Assembly: GCF_004217145.1 (NCBI RefSeq)
Contig: NZ_SHKR01000002.1
Span: 1-64,000 of the forward strand
DNA length: 64,000 nucleotides
Origin: Kribbella rubisoli
Lineage (GTDB): Bacteria; Actinomycetota; Actinomycetes; Propionibacteriales; Kribbellaceae
Reading direction: 5' to 3'
Of this stretch, positions 1 through 8,076 are shown one piece after another (the stretch's first letter is position 1; the number at the start of each line of letters is the position of its first letter). The notes beneath the pieces are model-generated. The model was not told the origin of the DNA. It worked only from the letters and a program-made list of their open reading frames with translations, and did not search any database. The position numbers were made by a program, and so were the translations under genes.

Positions 1-90
1 AACGCTCGACTGGGACACCCCAGCCGAGCGTTTGCGTGATCTACTCACCACCTAGAAACCAAGGCGGTGTTGCAACGACCCCTTGAAACC
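1..90 (+). mobile_element. Right-hand end of an IS30-family insertion sequence (partial)
   Basis: The first 55 bases read as a transposase C-terminus (next entry). They are followed at about 66-90 by GTGTTGCAACGACCCCTTGA..., which ends in AAACC. Read from outside inwards this starts GGTTTCAAGGGGTCGTTGC, the type of terminal inverted repeat that flanks IS30-family elements of actinobacteria (family knowledge recalled, not searched). The left part lies outside the window. The exact outer base and any target duplication cannot be fixed from one end. The element ends about 24 bp from the stop codon of the tetR gene, so insertion was just downstream of that gene. Confidence 0.75.
2..55 (+). CDS. 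IS30-family transposase, C-terminal 17 residues only (cut by window edge)
   Basis: The frame starting at base 2 reads TLDWDTPAERLRDLLTT and stops at TAG 53-55. The pattern TL-x-W-x-TPAE-x-L is the conserved tail of IS30-type DDE transposases, which cut and rejoin the ends of their element. Only the tail is present, so intactness of the catalytic DDE domain cannot be judged. The terminal repeat immediately downstream supports the family call. Confidence 0.7.
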   Translation, partial: TLDWDTPAERLRDLLTT

Positions 91-113
91 GCCCAGGTGG
101 TGCGGGGTCTTTG

Positions 114-713
114 CTATGTCTGGACCATCCGGTGCGCGAGGTCGGCGTACAGCTTGCCCAGCGCCGCAGGGTCGCCGCGATGCGGTGTGTACCAGCGGGC
201 GACGTCGATGGACAGCGACAGTACGGCGAGAGTCGTGCCTGGAAGGTCGGCGACCGCGAAGGATCCGTCCCGCACGCCGTCCGCGAGCACCTGCTCGATC
301 TGGGTGGAGATGGCCCGTCGGATGACCGCCACCTCGGCGAGGTGCTCCGGCGTCAGGGCGACCAGCTCGTACTGGACCACGCGGGCGATGGTGTGGTGCT
401 CGGCGTGCCAGGCGGTGAACGCCGCGACCAGCGAGCGAAGCCGGTCGGCGGGCGTCGAGCCGGCGTCGGCGGATCGCAGTACCTCGAGCGCCGCGTTGTG
501 GCCGTAGAGGCTGATCTCGAAGAGCAGGCGCTCCTTGGACGGGTAGTGAACGTACAGCGCGGCCGGACTCATCCCCGCGCGGGACGCGATGTCGCGGGTC
601 GTCGTGGCCTGGTAGCCCCGCTCGGCGAACGCGTCGACGGCACCGGTCAGCAGCCGACGGGCGGCGGCCGGCTGGACATGCTCCCAAACCAGGGGACTCG
701 TGACTGCGGACAC
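114..713 (-). CDS. TetR/AcrR-family transcriptional repressor
   Basis: A 199-residue one-domain regulator with an N-terminal TetR helix-turn-helix around residues 37-57 (TTTRDIASRAGMSPAALYVH) and an all-helical ligand-binding C-terminus. I chose the GTG at 711-713. It has AAGG eight bases upstream, and a longer reading from 770 would run through the palindrome at 741-758. The gene is divergent from an acyl-CoA dehydrogenase / thiolase / SDR operon. That arrangement is typical of repressors of fatty-acid or branched-chain acyl-CoA degradation, with an acyl-CoA as the probable inducer (inference). The 3' end abuts the IS30 end at the window edge. Confidence 0.85.
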   Translation of the reverse strand: MSAVTSPLVWEHVQPAAARRLLTGAVDAFAERGYQATTTRDIASRAGMSPAALYVHYPSKERLLFEISLYGHNAALEVLRSADAGSTPADRLRSLVAAFTAWHAEHHTIARVVQYELVALTPEHLAEVAVIRRAISTQIEQVLADGVRDGSFAVADLPGTTLAVLSLSIDVARWYTPHRGDPAALGKLYADLAHRMVQT

Positions 714-740
714 GTTGACACCTTGCACCAAACGCGTGAA

Positions 741-758
741 GCTAAGCAAGCGCTTAGC
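741..758. promoter_or_regulatory. Palindromic operator between tetR and the acyl-CoA dehydrogenase operon
   Basis: GCTAAGCAAGCGCTTAGC contains perfect 7-bp arms GCTAAGC/GCTTAGC around AAGC. It lies 28 bp upstream of the TetR GTG and 30 bp upstream of the dehydrogenase ATG, so one bound repressor could silence both promoters. The form resembles operators of actinobacterial TetR regulators of acyl-CoA catabolism. Binding by the adjacent TetR is inferred. Confidence 0.7.
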
Positions 759-787
759 CAGACATCTCACAGCTTGGGGAGGCCTAG

Positions 788-1933
788 ATGCAGCGCGTCA
801 TCTTCAACGAGGACCACCACGCATTCCGCGCGAGTGCCAAGGAGTACTGCGACCGCTCGCTGGTTCCGCGGATGGAGCAGTTCCTCGAAGAGAAGACGAT
901 CGACCGGGCTGCCTGGCTGGAGGCCGGCAAGCAGGGCTTCCTCGGCCTGGACGTGCCGGAGGAGTACGGCGGTTCCAGCGTCGGCGACTACCGGTTCAAC
1001 CAGGTCTTCGCCGAAGAGGTCTCGAAGGTCTCCGCCTCGCTGTCGAGCTGCTTCGGCATCCACTACGACTGCGCCGCGCCGTACTTCGTCGACCTCGGCA
1101 CCGAGGAGCAGAAGCAGCGCTGGCTGCCCAAGTTCTGCTCCGGTGAGTACGTCGCCGCGATCGGGATGACCGAGCCGTCGGGCGGCTCCGACCTCGCCGC
1201 GCTGAAGACGACCGCGAAGCGGGCCGACGGCGGCTGGGTGCTGAACGGCTCGAAGACCTTCATCACGAACGGCGACATGGCCGACCTCGTCATCGTCGCC
1301 GCCCGCACCGACCCGTCGAAGGGCGCGAAGGGCATCACGCTGTTCGTCGTCGAGGAGGGCATGGAGGGCTTCGCCCGCGGCCGCAAGCTCGACAAGGTCG
1401 GCCAGACCGAGTCGGGTACGTCGGAACTGTTCTTCGAGGACCTGTTCATCGCCGACGACAATGTGCTCGGCGAGCTCGACCGCGGCTTCATCCACATGAT
1501 GGAGCGGCTGGCCCAGGAGCGGATCGGCGCCGCGGTGTCGAACATCGCGCACGCGACCCAGATCCTCGACGAGACGATCGAGTACGTGAAGCAGCGCAAG
1601 GCCTTCGGTCAGTCCGTCGGCTCGTTCCAGTACAACAAGTTCCTGATCGCCGAGCTCGTCACCAAGGTCGAGGTCACGCAGGCGTACGTCGACAACGGCG
1701 TGGTCGCGCACGACGAGGACCGCCTGTCCGCGGTCGATGCCGCGAAGACCAAGTGGTGGAGCGCCCACGTGCAGAACGAAGTACTGGATGCGTGCGTCCA
1801 GCTGCACGGCGGGTACGGCTACATGAACGAGTACCGGGTGGCCCGCGCCTGGCGCGATGCCCGGGTGACGAAGATCTGGGCCGGCTCGAACGAGATCATG
1901 AAGGAACTCATCGGCCGCGATCTGGGCCTCTGA
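788..1933 (+). CDS. Acyl-CoA dehydrogenase
   Basis: A 381-residue FAD-dependent acyl-CoA dehydrogenase, full length for the family, catalysing alpha-beta desaturation of an acyl-CoA. The FAD/substrate signature is visible in GMTEPSGGSDLAALKTTA and the C-terminal signature in GGYGYMNEY...IWAGSNEIMKELIGR. The usual MCAD-type catalytic Glu position reads Ala (IWAGS). The Glu in LAQER (Glu244) sits where LCAD and isovaleryl-CoA dehydrogenase carry theirs, so I infer a long-chain or branched-chain type. GGGGAGG at 776-782 fixes the start. It is the first gene of a three-gene operon with a thiolase and an SDR. Confidence 0.93.
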   Translation: MQRVIFNEDHHAFRASAKEYCDRSLVPRMEQFLEEKTIDRAAWLEAGKQGFLGLDVPEEYGGSSVGDYRFNQVFAEEVSKVSASLSSCFGIHYDCAAPYFVDLGTEEQKQRWLPKFCSGEYVAAIGMTEPSGGSDLAALKTTAKRADGGWVLNGSKTFITNGDMADLVIVAARTDPSKGAKGITLFVVEEGMEGFARGRKLDKVGQTESGTSELFFEDLFIADDNVLGELDRGFIHMMERLAQERIGAAVSNIAHATQILDETIEYVKQRKAFGQSVGSFQYNKFLIAELVTKVEVTQAYVDNGVVAHDEDRLSAVDAAKTKWWSAHVQNEVLDACVQLHGGYGYMNEYRVARAWRDARVTKIWAGSNEIMKELIGRDLGL

Positions 1934-1945
1934 AAGGGATAAGAG

Positions 1946-3166
1946 ATGCCTGAAGCAGTCATCGTCTCCACCGCGCGTTCGCCGATCGGCCGCGCGTTCA
2001 AGGGATCGCTGACCACGATCCGGCCGGACGACCTCGCCGTCCAGATGATCAAGGCGGCGACCGAGAAGATCGGGCTGACCGGGGACCAGATCGAGGACCT
2101 GGCGCTCGGTTGTGCGGAGCCGCACGACGAGCACGGCGGCAACATGGCCCGCCGCGTCGCGGTGCAGCTCGGCTGGGACAACACGCCGGCGACCACGGTG
2201 AACCGGTTCTGCGCGTCGTCGACGCAGACCGCGCGGATGGCCTTCCACGCGATCAAGTCCGGCGAGGGCGACATCTTCGTCAGCGCCGGCGTCGAGTGCG
2301 TGTCGCGGTACAAGAACTTCGGCTCGGCCGGGGTCGGCGACCCGAGCGCGTTCAACCCGGTCTTCACCGACGCGGTTGCGCGGACGGAGAAGTACGCCGA
2401 GACCAACGACACCTGGCACGACCCGCGCACGGACGGGCAGATCCCGGACATCTACATCGCGATGGGCCAGACCGCGGAGAACGTGGCGACGCTCAGGGGC
2501 ATCACCCGGGCCGAGCAGGACGCGTTCGGCGTCCGCTCGCAGAACCTGGCCGAGAAGGCGATCGGCAACGGCTTCTTCGAGCGCGAGATCATCCCGGTGA
2601 CGCTGCCTGACGGGACCGTGATCAGCAAGGACGACGGACCGCGGGCGGGGACCACGCTCGAAGGTGTGAGCGGCCTGAAGCCGGTGTTCCGTCCCGATGG
2701 CACTGTCACGGCCGGCAACTGCTGCCCGCTGAACGACGGCGCCGCGGCGGTCGTGATCATGAGCGACACCAAGGCTCGCGAGCTCGGCCTGACGCCGCTC
2801 GCGCGGATCGTGTCGACCGGCGTGAGCGGTCTGTCGCCGGAGATCATGGGCCTCGGTCCGGTCGAGGCGTCGAAGCAGGCGCTGGCCCGGGCCGGGATGA
2901 GCATCAACGACATCGACCTGGTCGAGATCAACGAGGCGTTCGCTGTCCAGGTGATCGGTTCGGCGCGCGAGCTCGGGATCGACGAGGACAAGCTGAACGT
3001 GCACGGCGGTGCGATCGCGCTCGGCCACCCGTTCGGGTCGACCGGTGCGCGGATCATGACCACGCTGGTGAACGGGCTGCAGTTCGAGGACAAGCAGTTC
3101 GGCCTCGAGACCATGTGCGTCGGCGGCGGTCAGGGTATGGCGGTCGTGCTCGAGCGTCTCAGCTGA
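1946..3166 (+). CDS. Thiolase (acetyl-CoA C-acyltransferase)
   Basis: A 406-residue thiolase that would cleave 3-ketoacyl-CoA with CoA or condense acetyl-CoA units. Visible motifs are the nucleophile in [15 protein letters not shown] (Cys89), the NEAF motif in [10 protein letters not shown], the His motif in [16 protein letters not shown], and the second Cys in [14 protein letters not shown] near residue 391. It starts 12 bp after the dehydrogenase stop, with GGGATAAGAG before the ATG. With the dehydrogenase and the following SDR it could supply three of the four beta-oxidation-type steps. No enoyl-CoA hydratase is present in this operon. Confidence 0.93.
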   Translation: MPEAVIVSTARSPIGRAFKGSLTTIRPDDLAVQMIKAATEKIGLTGDQIEDLALGCAEPHDEHGGNMARRVAVQLGWDNTPATTVNRFCASSTQTARMAFHAIKSGEGDIFVSAGVECVSRYKNFGSAGVGDPSAFNPVFTDAVARTEKYAETNDTWHDPRTDGQIPDIYIAMGQTAENVATLRGITRAEQDAFGVRSQNLAEKAIGNGFFEREIIPVTLPDGTVISKDDGPRAGTTLEGVSGLKPVFRPDGTVTAGNCCPLNDGAAAVVIMSDTKARELGLTPLARIVSTGVSGLSPEIMGLGPVEASKQALARAGMSINDIDLVEINEAFAVQVIGSARELGIDEDKLNVHGGAIALGHPFGSTGARIMTTLVNGLQFEDKQFGLETMCVGGGQGMAVVLERLS

Positions 3167-3918
3167 TGACGCTGGAGAACCGTACGGCGATCGTCACCGG
3201 AGCCTCTCGCGGGATCGGGCTGGCGGTCGCGCAGCGGCTGGTGGCCGACGGTGCGCGGGTCGTCATCACCGGCCGGACCAAGGAGACGCTCGACGAGGCG
3301 GTCGCGACGCTGGGCGGCCGGAAGCACGCGTTGGGGATAGCGGGCAACGCCGCGGATGCCTCGCACCGCGGCGCGGTGGTCGCGGCCGCGGTGGCGACGT
3401 ACGGTTCGGTGGATCTGCTGGTCAACAACGCCGGCATCAACCCGATCTACGGCAAGCTGCTCGATGTCGACCAAGGTGTCGCGGCCAAGATGGTCGACAC
3501 CAACGTGCTCGCCGCGATCTCGTGGGTGAAGGCCTGCCGTGACGCGTGGATGCGCGCGCATGGTGGGGCCGTCGTCAACCTGTCGTCGGTAGCCGGGCTG
3601 GGTCCGTCGCCGGGCATCGGGTGGTACGGCGCGACCAAGGCGATGTTGTCCCGGATCACGCAGGAGCTGGCCGTCGAGCTGGCTCCGGAGATCCGGGTCA
3701 ACGCCGTGGCTCCGGCGGTGGTCAAGACCAAGTTCGCCGGAGCCCTCTACGAAGGACGTGAGGAGAAGGTCGCGTCGACGTACCCGCTGGGTCGGCTGGG
3801 CCGGCCTGAGGATGTCGCCTCCCTGGTCTGGTTCCTGCTGTCCGACGAGGCGTCCTGGATCACGGGCCAGACCATCACGATCGACGGCGGCCTGACGTTG
3901 AACGGCGGGATCGCGTAG
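3166..3918 (+). CDS. Short-chain dehydrogenase/reductase (SDR), FabG-like
   Basis: A 250-residue classical SDR. The NAD(P) motif TGASRGIG is at residues 11-18, NNAG near 89, and the catalytic Ser plus YxxxK are in [20 protein letters not shown]. The C-terminus [15 protein letters not shown] is typical. The ATG at 3166 shares one base with the thiolase TGA, indicating translational coupling. It probably oxidises a 3-hydroxyacyl-CoA for the preceding thiolase (inference from context). The last 172 bp are overlapped antisense by the convergent gene at 3747-4484. Confidence 0.9.
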   Translation: MTLENRTAIVTGASRGIGLAVAQRLVADGARVVITGRTKETLDEAVATLGGRKHALGIAGNAADASHRGAVVAAAVATYGSVDLLVNNAGINPIYGKLLDVDQGVAAKMVDTNVLAAISWVKACRDAWMRAHGGAVVNLSSVAGLGPSPGIGWYGATKAMLSRITQELAVELAPEIRVNAVAPAVVKTKFAGALYEGREEKVASTYPLGRLGRPEDVASLVWFLLSDEASWITGQTITIDGGLTLNGGIA

Positions 3919-4484
3919 GGCCGACGGCCCTGCCAGGCCACCAGTTGGTCGTACGGAGCGGCGTCGTCGGCGATCGGCACAACCGCGTCGAACGGGATCT
4001 GGCCGCCGCGTGGCTCGGCGGGCAGGTACTGCTTGCTCATGGGGAGCAGGTACGTCGCGATGCCGTCGTCGAGCACGTCCAGCCGGCTGGTGGCTTTCGC
4101 CAGGTCCCACGAGTGGGTCGCGAGCTCGCGGGCGTAGGAGTTCAGCGCCACGGCGCCGGACACCGTGCCCCAAGGAACGCGGCAGACCCGCTCCAGCACA
4201 TCGTCTTCGGCGAGGGTCGCCTCCAGGGCGGTTCGGCGCTCCTTCCACAGGCCGGCGACGTCATCGGTCTCGGTCACTGTCGGGATGCTGAAGATGTCCT
4301 CGCCCGACAGCGCGAGGTCGATCCGGCCGATCACGGTGAGCAGGTGGCCGAGCAGCGTGCGGACGCCGTACTCCGTACACGGCGTCGGCAGGTCGAGCTC
4401 CTCCGGCCTGACCGACTCCATCAGCTGCTGGGCCTGGTCGAGGGCACGGACGAACATCGGTCGGGGGTCTTCGAAGTTGTTCAT
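3747..4484 (-). CDS. TIGR03086-type / mycothiol-dependent maleylpyruvate isomerase-like protein
   Basis: A 245-residue reading. The first ~195 residues match the DinB-like four-helix family of mycothiol-dependent enzymes. Features include [17 protein letters not shown], whose His is a metal ligand in the family, and the second metal region [13 protein letters not shown]. The family normally ends near QLVAWQGR. Here no stop occurs and the frame runs about 50 further residues through the 3' end of the convergent SDR. The start ATG at 4482-4484 matches the family N-terminus. It is divergent from the WYL regulator at 4539 with a 54-bp intergenic region. Substrate unknown. Confidence 0.75.
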   Translation of the reverse strand: MNNFEDPRPMFVRALDQAQQLMESVRPEELDLPTPCTEYGVRTLLGHLLTVIGRIDLALSGEDIFSIPTVTETDDVAGLWKERRTALEATLAEDDVLERVCRVPWGTVSGAVALNSYARELATHSWDLAKATSRLDVLDDGIATYLLPMSKQYLPAEPRGGQIPFDAVVPIADDAAPYDQLVAWQGRRPYAIPPFNVRPPSIVMVWPVIQDASSDSRNQTREATSSGRPSRPSGYVDATFSSRPS

Positions 4485-4509
4485 GGCAAACAGCTTCGCG
4501 GGGTATATA

Positions 4510-4524
4510 CGACATCTTCTGTCG
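4510..4524. promoter_or_regulatory. Inverted repeat in the 54-bp divergent promoter region
   Basis: CGACATCTTCTGTCG has 5-bp arms CGACA/TGTCG and sits between the two divergent starts at 4484 and 4539, within an AT-richer patch (GGGTATATACGACATC). Position and symmetry suggest an operator for the WYL regulator controlling itself and the isomerase-like gene. Confidence 0.55.
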
Positions 4525-4538
4525 CATATTCTGAAGTC

Positions 4539-5510
4539 GTGCGAGCGGACCGGCTGTTGCAGATCATCCTCCTGCTGCAAAGGCATGAGCGGCTGAGCGC
4601 GCGCGACCTCGCCGAGAGGCTGGAGGTGTCGACGCGGACTGTCATGCGCGACATGGAGGCGTTGTCGGCGGCCGGCGTACCCGTCTATAGCGAGCGTGGG
4701 CGCAACGGGGGCTGTGTGCTGCTGCCGGGCTACCGGGCCGACGTCAGTGAGCTGACGCCGCGGGAGGCGCAGGCGCTGTTCGCCTGGTCGGGGCGGGCTG
4801 CGCTGTCGGAGGAGCTGGGGCTGCAGGACGCAGTGCACTCTGCGATGGGGAAGCTGTCTGCGACGTTGCCGGTGGAGCTGCAGGGGGACGCGGACGCGTT
4901 GTCCGGTGCGATCGTGGTCGATCGGCGACGCTGGTTCGCGGAGGCCGAGGACACCGGTGCGTTGCCGGTACTGCGACAAGCCGTCGTCAAGCGCAGACGG
5001 GTCCGCCTGCGCTACGCGTCGGCCAGCGAGGGCGTGCAGCGCCGTACGGTCGATCCGTGGGGGCTCGTGGAGCAGGCGGGACGCTGGTACCTCGTGGCGG
5101 CGCATCGCGGGGCGGCGCGGATGTATCGGGTGTCGCGCGTGGAGGACGCGGACATCCTTGAGGAGCTGGCGGATCGGCCCGACGGGCTCGACGTACGTGC
5201 TGAGTGGGATCGGCTGCGGTCGGGGCTCGAGCGGCAGATGCCGCTGGGGGTCGACGTACTGGTCCGGGTACGTCGGGAGCGCGTCGAGATGGTGCGGCGG
5301 ATCGCGACGCCGATGCTGGCCAAGGGGGAGGTGGCGCGCGACATACCGAGCGATGACGACTGGCCGCACCTGCGGATGCACTTCCGGGTGCGGGAGGCAG
5401 CGTGCGGGGTGTTGCTCGGGTTCGCCGGTGATGTGGAGGTGCTCGAGCCGGCCGACATCAGGGCGCGGATGCTGGAGCTGGCCGAGGCGGCGGTCGCTAC
5501 CTACCGCTGA
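4539..5510 (+). CDS. WYL-domain (YafY-type) transcriptional regulator
   Basis: A 323-residue regulator. It has an N-terminal DeoR-type winged helix (residues 1-60, LSARDLAERLEVSTRTVMRD), a middle linker, a WYL domain around residues 145-225 (VDPWGLVEQAGRWYLVAAHR) and a WCX-type C-terminus. WYL domains bind nucleic-acid or nucleotide-like effectors. I chose the GTG at 4539, which gives the normal MRADRLLQI start. The coding frame stays open upstream but the family does not extend there. It is divergent from a DinB-like enzyme, a pairing common for this family. Its 3' end overlaps the convergent gene by 10 bp. Confidence 0.85.
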   Translation: MRADRLLQIILLLQRHERLSARDLAERLEVSTRTVMRDMEALSAAGVPVYSERGRNGGCVLLPGYRADVSELTPREAQALFAWSGRAALSEELGLQDAVHSAMGKLSATLPVELQGDADALSGAIVVDRRRWFAEAEDTGALPVLRQAVVKRRRVRLRYASASEGVQRRTVDPWGLVEQAGRWYLVAAHRGAARMYRVSRVEDADILEELADRPDGLDVRAEWDRLRSGLERQMPLGVDVLVRVRRERVEMVRRIATPMLAKGEVARDIPSDDDWPHLRMHFRVREAACGVLLGFAGDVEVLEPADIRARMLELAEAAVATYR

Positions 5511-6031
5511 CGGGTCGCGACGAAGGTCTGCCGCAGGATGATGTTGCCGTCGGCATCTTCATCCTCGTTGCGCCAGTGGAAGCCGGTCTCGGTGATGCCG
5601 GTGAACTCCCAGCGGGTCTTCGCGCTCTGCGACTCGAGCGTGATCGTGTCCGCGGTCGCGTGCGCGACGAACGGCATCACGAAGGCTGCCTTCGGTCCCA
5701 TCCAGGTCGAGCGGAACGCCTGCAGTTCGGGATCGTAGATGCGCATCGACAGGCCCCACTCGCCGTCGCCGTCGGTGGCGCGGGCGGCACGACTGGGGGT
5801 GATCCAGATGTCCGCGACCGCGCGTCCGTCGAGCACCCAGGCGAAATGCCATTCACCCTTCGTCTCCCGCGTGACGGCGCCGGTCTCGTCGTACCAGGCG
5901 ACGTCGAGATCCCAGCTCCCGATCAACGGAGCGAACGGCGCGAAGGCTTCGGCGTACTCCGGGCGCGGGCCGTCGGAGACCATCAGCTCGGCGAAGGTCC
6001 GGGCAGCCGAAGCGCCGTCGGTAATCTGCAT
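5501..6031 (-). CDS. DUF1579-like protein of unknown function
   Basis: A 176-residue soluble protein without a signal peptide. It contains PLIGSWDLDVAWYDETGAV, EWHFAWVLDGRAVADIWITP and a C-terminal KTRWEFTGITETGFHWRNED stretch. The repeated aromatic beta-strand pattern resembles the DUF1579/heme-like beta-barrel group of small-molecule binding proteins, a weak fold-level recognition. It is convergent with the WYL regulator and divergent from the GNAT gene at 6279 across 247 bp in which I see no further gene. Confidence 0.55.
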   Translation of the reverse strand: MQITDGASAARTFAELMVSDGPRPEYAEAFAPFAPLIGSWDLDVAWYDETGAVTRETKGEWHFAWVLDGRAVADIWITPSRAARATDGDGEWGLSMRIYDPELQAFRSTWMGPKAAFVMPFVAHATADTITLESQSAKTRWEFTGITETGFHWRNEDEDADGNIILRQTFVATRQR

Positions 6032-6278
6032 GCTTGTTGTTTACGCCTGACATCTGAACGGGGTCAAGCGTCAATGCGGACGCCCCGCCGCCGGTGACCC
6101 CGTCGCGTGCAACCACGATGGCACTTCCGGCGGTCGGGGCGATCAGTCCGACAGCACCGCGTCACTCTAGTACGACTCCGCTACACAGCCGAATCACGAG
6201 ACTCTCGCCGCTGTTGCGATCGCGTTGCTGGTTGTTAATGCATGGCGTGGGCAAGGGCTGCTGACTAGGGTCCGGGAC

Positions 6279-7187
6279 ATGACGACACGGGTGGTGATCC
6301 GGCAGGCCGTAGGTGAGGACGCCGAGGCGGTGACGGCGGTACGACGGGCGGTCTTCTCCTATAAGGCGATGTCAGTGGCGGCGACCCGGCACGCCATCAC
6401 CGTGGCGAGGCCCGAGGAGCGCTTCCTGCCACTGATCGCCGAGGTCGACGGCCAGGTGGTCGCATGGGGTGCGGCCGGACTCACCGTCTGGACCAGCCAG
6501 CCGGGCCAGAGCTACCTGACGATCTTCGTGCATCCCGATCATCGCAAGCAGGGCATCGGCAGTCAGCTCGCTGAGCGGTTGCACCAGCATCTGACCGAGG
6601 TCGGCGCGATTCGCGTGCGGACGTTCGTCCACCCGGACGGTCTCGAGTTCGCCCGCAACCTCGGGTACGACGGCACGCGGCAGATGCACTATGCCGGCGT
6701 CGAGCTGAAGTCGTTGCCGGAGCAGCCGGAAACTCCGGAAGGGATCGAGCTGGTGTCGTTCGACGAGGTCGATCCGCAGGCGGCGTACACGGCCGACACG
6801 ATTGCCGCGCTGGACGAGCCGAGTGATTCGCCGATGGACTCGATGGAGTACGACCGGTGGCTCGACGAGATCTGGAACGCCCCGTCGATGGACAGGTCGC
6901 TCAGCGTCGCGGCGATGGCCGGTGACGAGATGGCAGCGTTCACGATCGTCGAGACCGACGGCGACCGGATGTGGTCGGGCATGACCGGCACGATCCCGGC
7001 GTACCGCGGCCGGGGTTTGGCGAAGCTGGTGAAGTCCGTTGCGCTGCGCCGGGCGGCCGCGGCCGGGATCACCTCGGCGTACACCTCCAACGACGACGAG
7101 AACGGCCCGATGCTTGCCATCAACAACTGGCTCGGCTACCACCGCGTCCAAACCGAACTGGCCCTCCTCCGCACCCTGGACAACTGA
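6279..7187 (+). CDS. Tandem-domain GNAT N-acetyltransferase
   Basis: 302 residues with two GNAT domains. The first has the acetyl-CoA loop in FVHPDHRKQGIGSQLAERL, the second in IPAYRGRGLAKLVKSVALR. The double-GNAT layout is shared with mycothiol synthase MshD and with antibiotic or amino-acid acetyltransferases; the substrate here is unknown. The ATG at 6279 was chosen because an upstream ATG at 6225 would add 18 residues not seen in the paralogue at 8077. It is followed 3 bp later by the retropepsin-like gene. Confidence 0.82.
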   Translation: MTTRVVIRQAVGEDAEAVTAVRRAVFSYKAMSVAATRHAITVARPEERFLPLIAEVDGQVVAWGAAGLTVWTSQPGQSYLTIFVHPDHRKQGIGSQLAERLHQHLTEVGAIRVRTFVHPDGLEFARNLGYDGTRQMHYAGVELKSLPEQPETPEGIELVSFDEVDPQAAYTADTIAALDEPSDSPMDSMEYDRWLDEIWNAPSMDRSLSVAAMAGDEMAAFTIVETDGDRMWSGMTGTIPAYRGRGLAKLVKSVALRRAAAAGITSAYTSNDDENGPMLAINNWLGYHRVQTELALLRTLDN

Positions 7188-7190
7188 CCG

Positions 7191-7985
7191 ATGACGACGG
7201 TCACCTTCGATCGACTGCAGCATCTGGTCCAGGTTCCGGTGACCGTCGGTACGGCGGAGTACCGCTTCCTCGTCGACACCGGCATCGGAACCACAGTGAT
7301 CTCGTCCGCGGTCGCCGATCGCCTCGACGGCGCAACGACCGGCGAGACGTTCACCGGGCGGCGCATGTCCGGCCAGGCGATCGAGGTGCCGTTGGTCCGC
7401 GTGCCGCGAATCGCTCTCGGTGACTTCGTGGTCGAGGGGCATGTCGCCGGCGTCGCCGATCTGGGTGACGAGTTCGCCGGGATCCTGGGGCCGACCTTCT
7501 TCGAGAACCACACGGTCACGACGGATCCCGACGCGAGGACGCTGACCATCCAGCCGCGGGAGAGCTTCGTTGCCGATGGCCCTGAGATCCCGCTCGATGT
7601 ACGGCGTGAGTCGGTGTCGGCCGATCCGTTCGCGCAGCTCGTGCTGCCGAGCGGACGGGAGATCACCGTGGAGGTGGACACCGGGTCGGACAGCCTGATC
7701 CTGGACACTCGGTTCGCGGTGGACTGCGGGGTCGATCTGGGGGGTCCCGACGTGACGACGCGGACCGGGACCGATGAGACCGGGTATGTGTGGCAACGAC
7801 ACTGGGCAACGATTGCGGGGAGTGTTCACCTGGCTGCTGCGGCGGAGACCGTGCAGGCGGCGCCGCGGGTTCTGTTTCAGGACATCATTCATGACGGGCT
7901 GGTGGGTACCGGGTATCTCGAGCGGTACCGGATGACTTTCGACATCACGGGGGCTCGCGTCGTGCTCGGCGCGCGAACCCTCTGA
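7191..7985 (+). CDS. Retropepsin-like aspartic protease family protein, two DTG motifs
   Basis: 264 residues, no signal peptide. Two active-site-like motifs are visible, FLVDTGIGTTVIS near residue 25 and VEVDTGSDSLILD near residue 162. Each is the start of a retropepsin lobe, so both catalytic Asp could come from one chain, as in pepsin. The C-terminus (DGLVGTGYLERYRMTFDITG) matches the usual lobe end. It lies 3 bp after one GNAT gene and before its paralogue. A role in processing a partner is speculative. Confidence 0.75.
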   Translation: MTTVTFDRLQHLVQVPVTVGTAEYRFLVDTGIGTTVISSAVADRLDGATTGETFTGRRMSGQAIEVPLVRVPRIALGDFVVEGHVAGVADLGDEFAGILGPTFFENHTVTTDPDARTLTIQPRESFVADGPEIPLDVRRESVSADPFAQLVLPSGREITVEVDTGSDSLILDTRFAVDCGVDLGGPDVTTRTGTDETGYVWQRHWATIAGSVHLAAAAETVQAAPRVLFQDIIHDGLVGTGYLERYRMTFDITGARVVLGARTL

Positions 7986-8076
7986 GACAGAGCTGTAACC
8001 GGCTTACTTCTGGTATGCACCTGAAAGGGCGTTACTTTCCTGGGGAGTTGGTCGTTGGAGTTCCCGAGGAGTTGGG

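Noticed and set aside
767..3028. Very long open frame on the minus strand opposite the acyl-CoA dehydrogenase and thiolase genes
   Set aside because: It is Arg/Asp/His/Leu-rich low-complexity sequence with no motif, the usual antisense shadow of GC-rich coding DNA. The plus-strand genes have full family signatures and ribosome sites.
6032..6278. 247-bp gap searched for a tRNA or small gene
   Set aside because: No cloverleaf, no stable terminator and no frame with a ribosome site could be supported.
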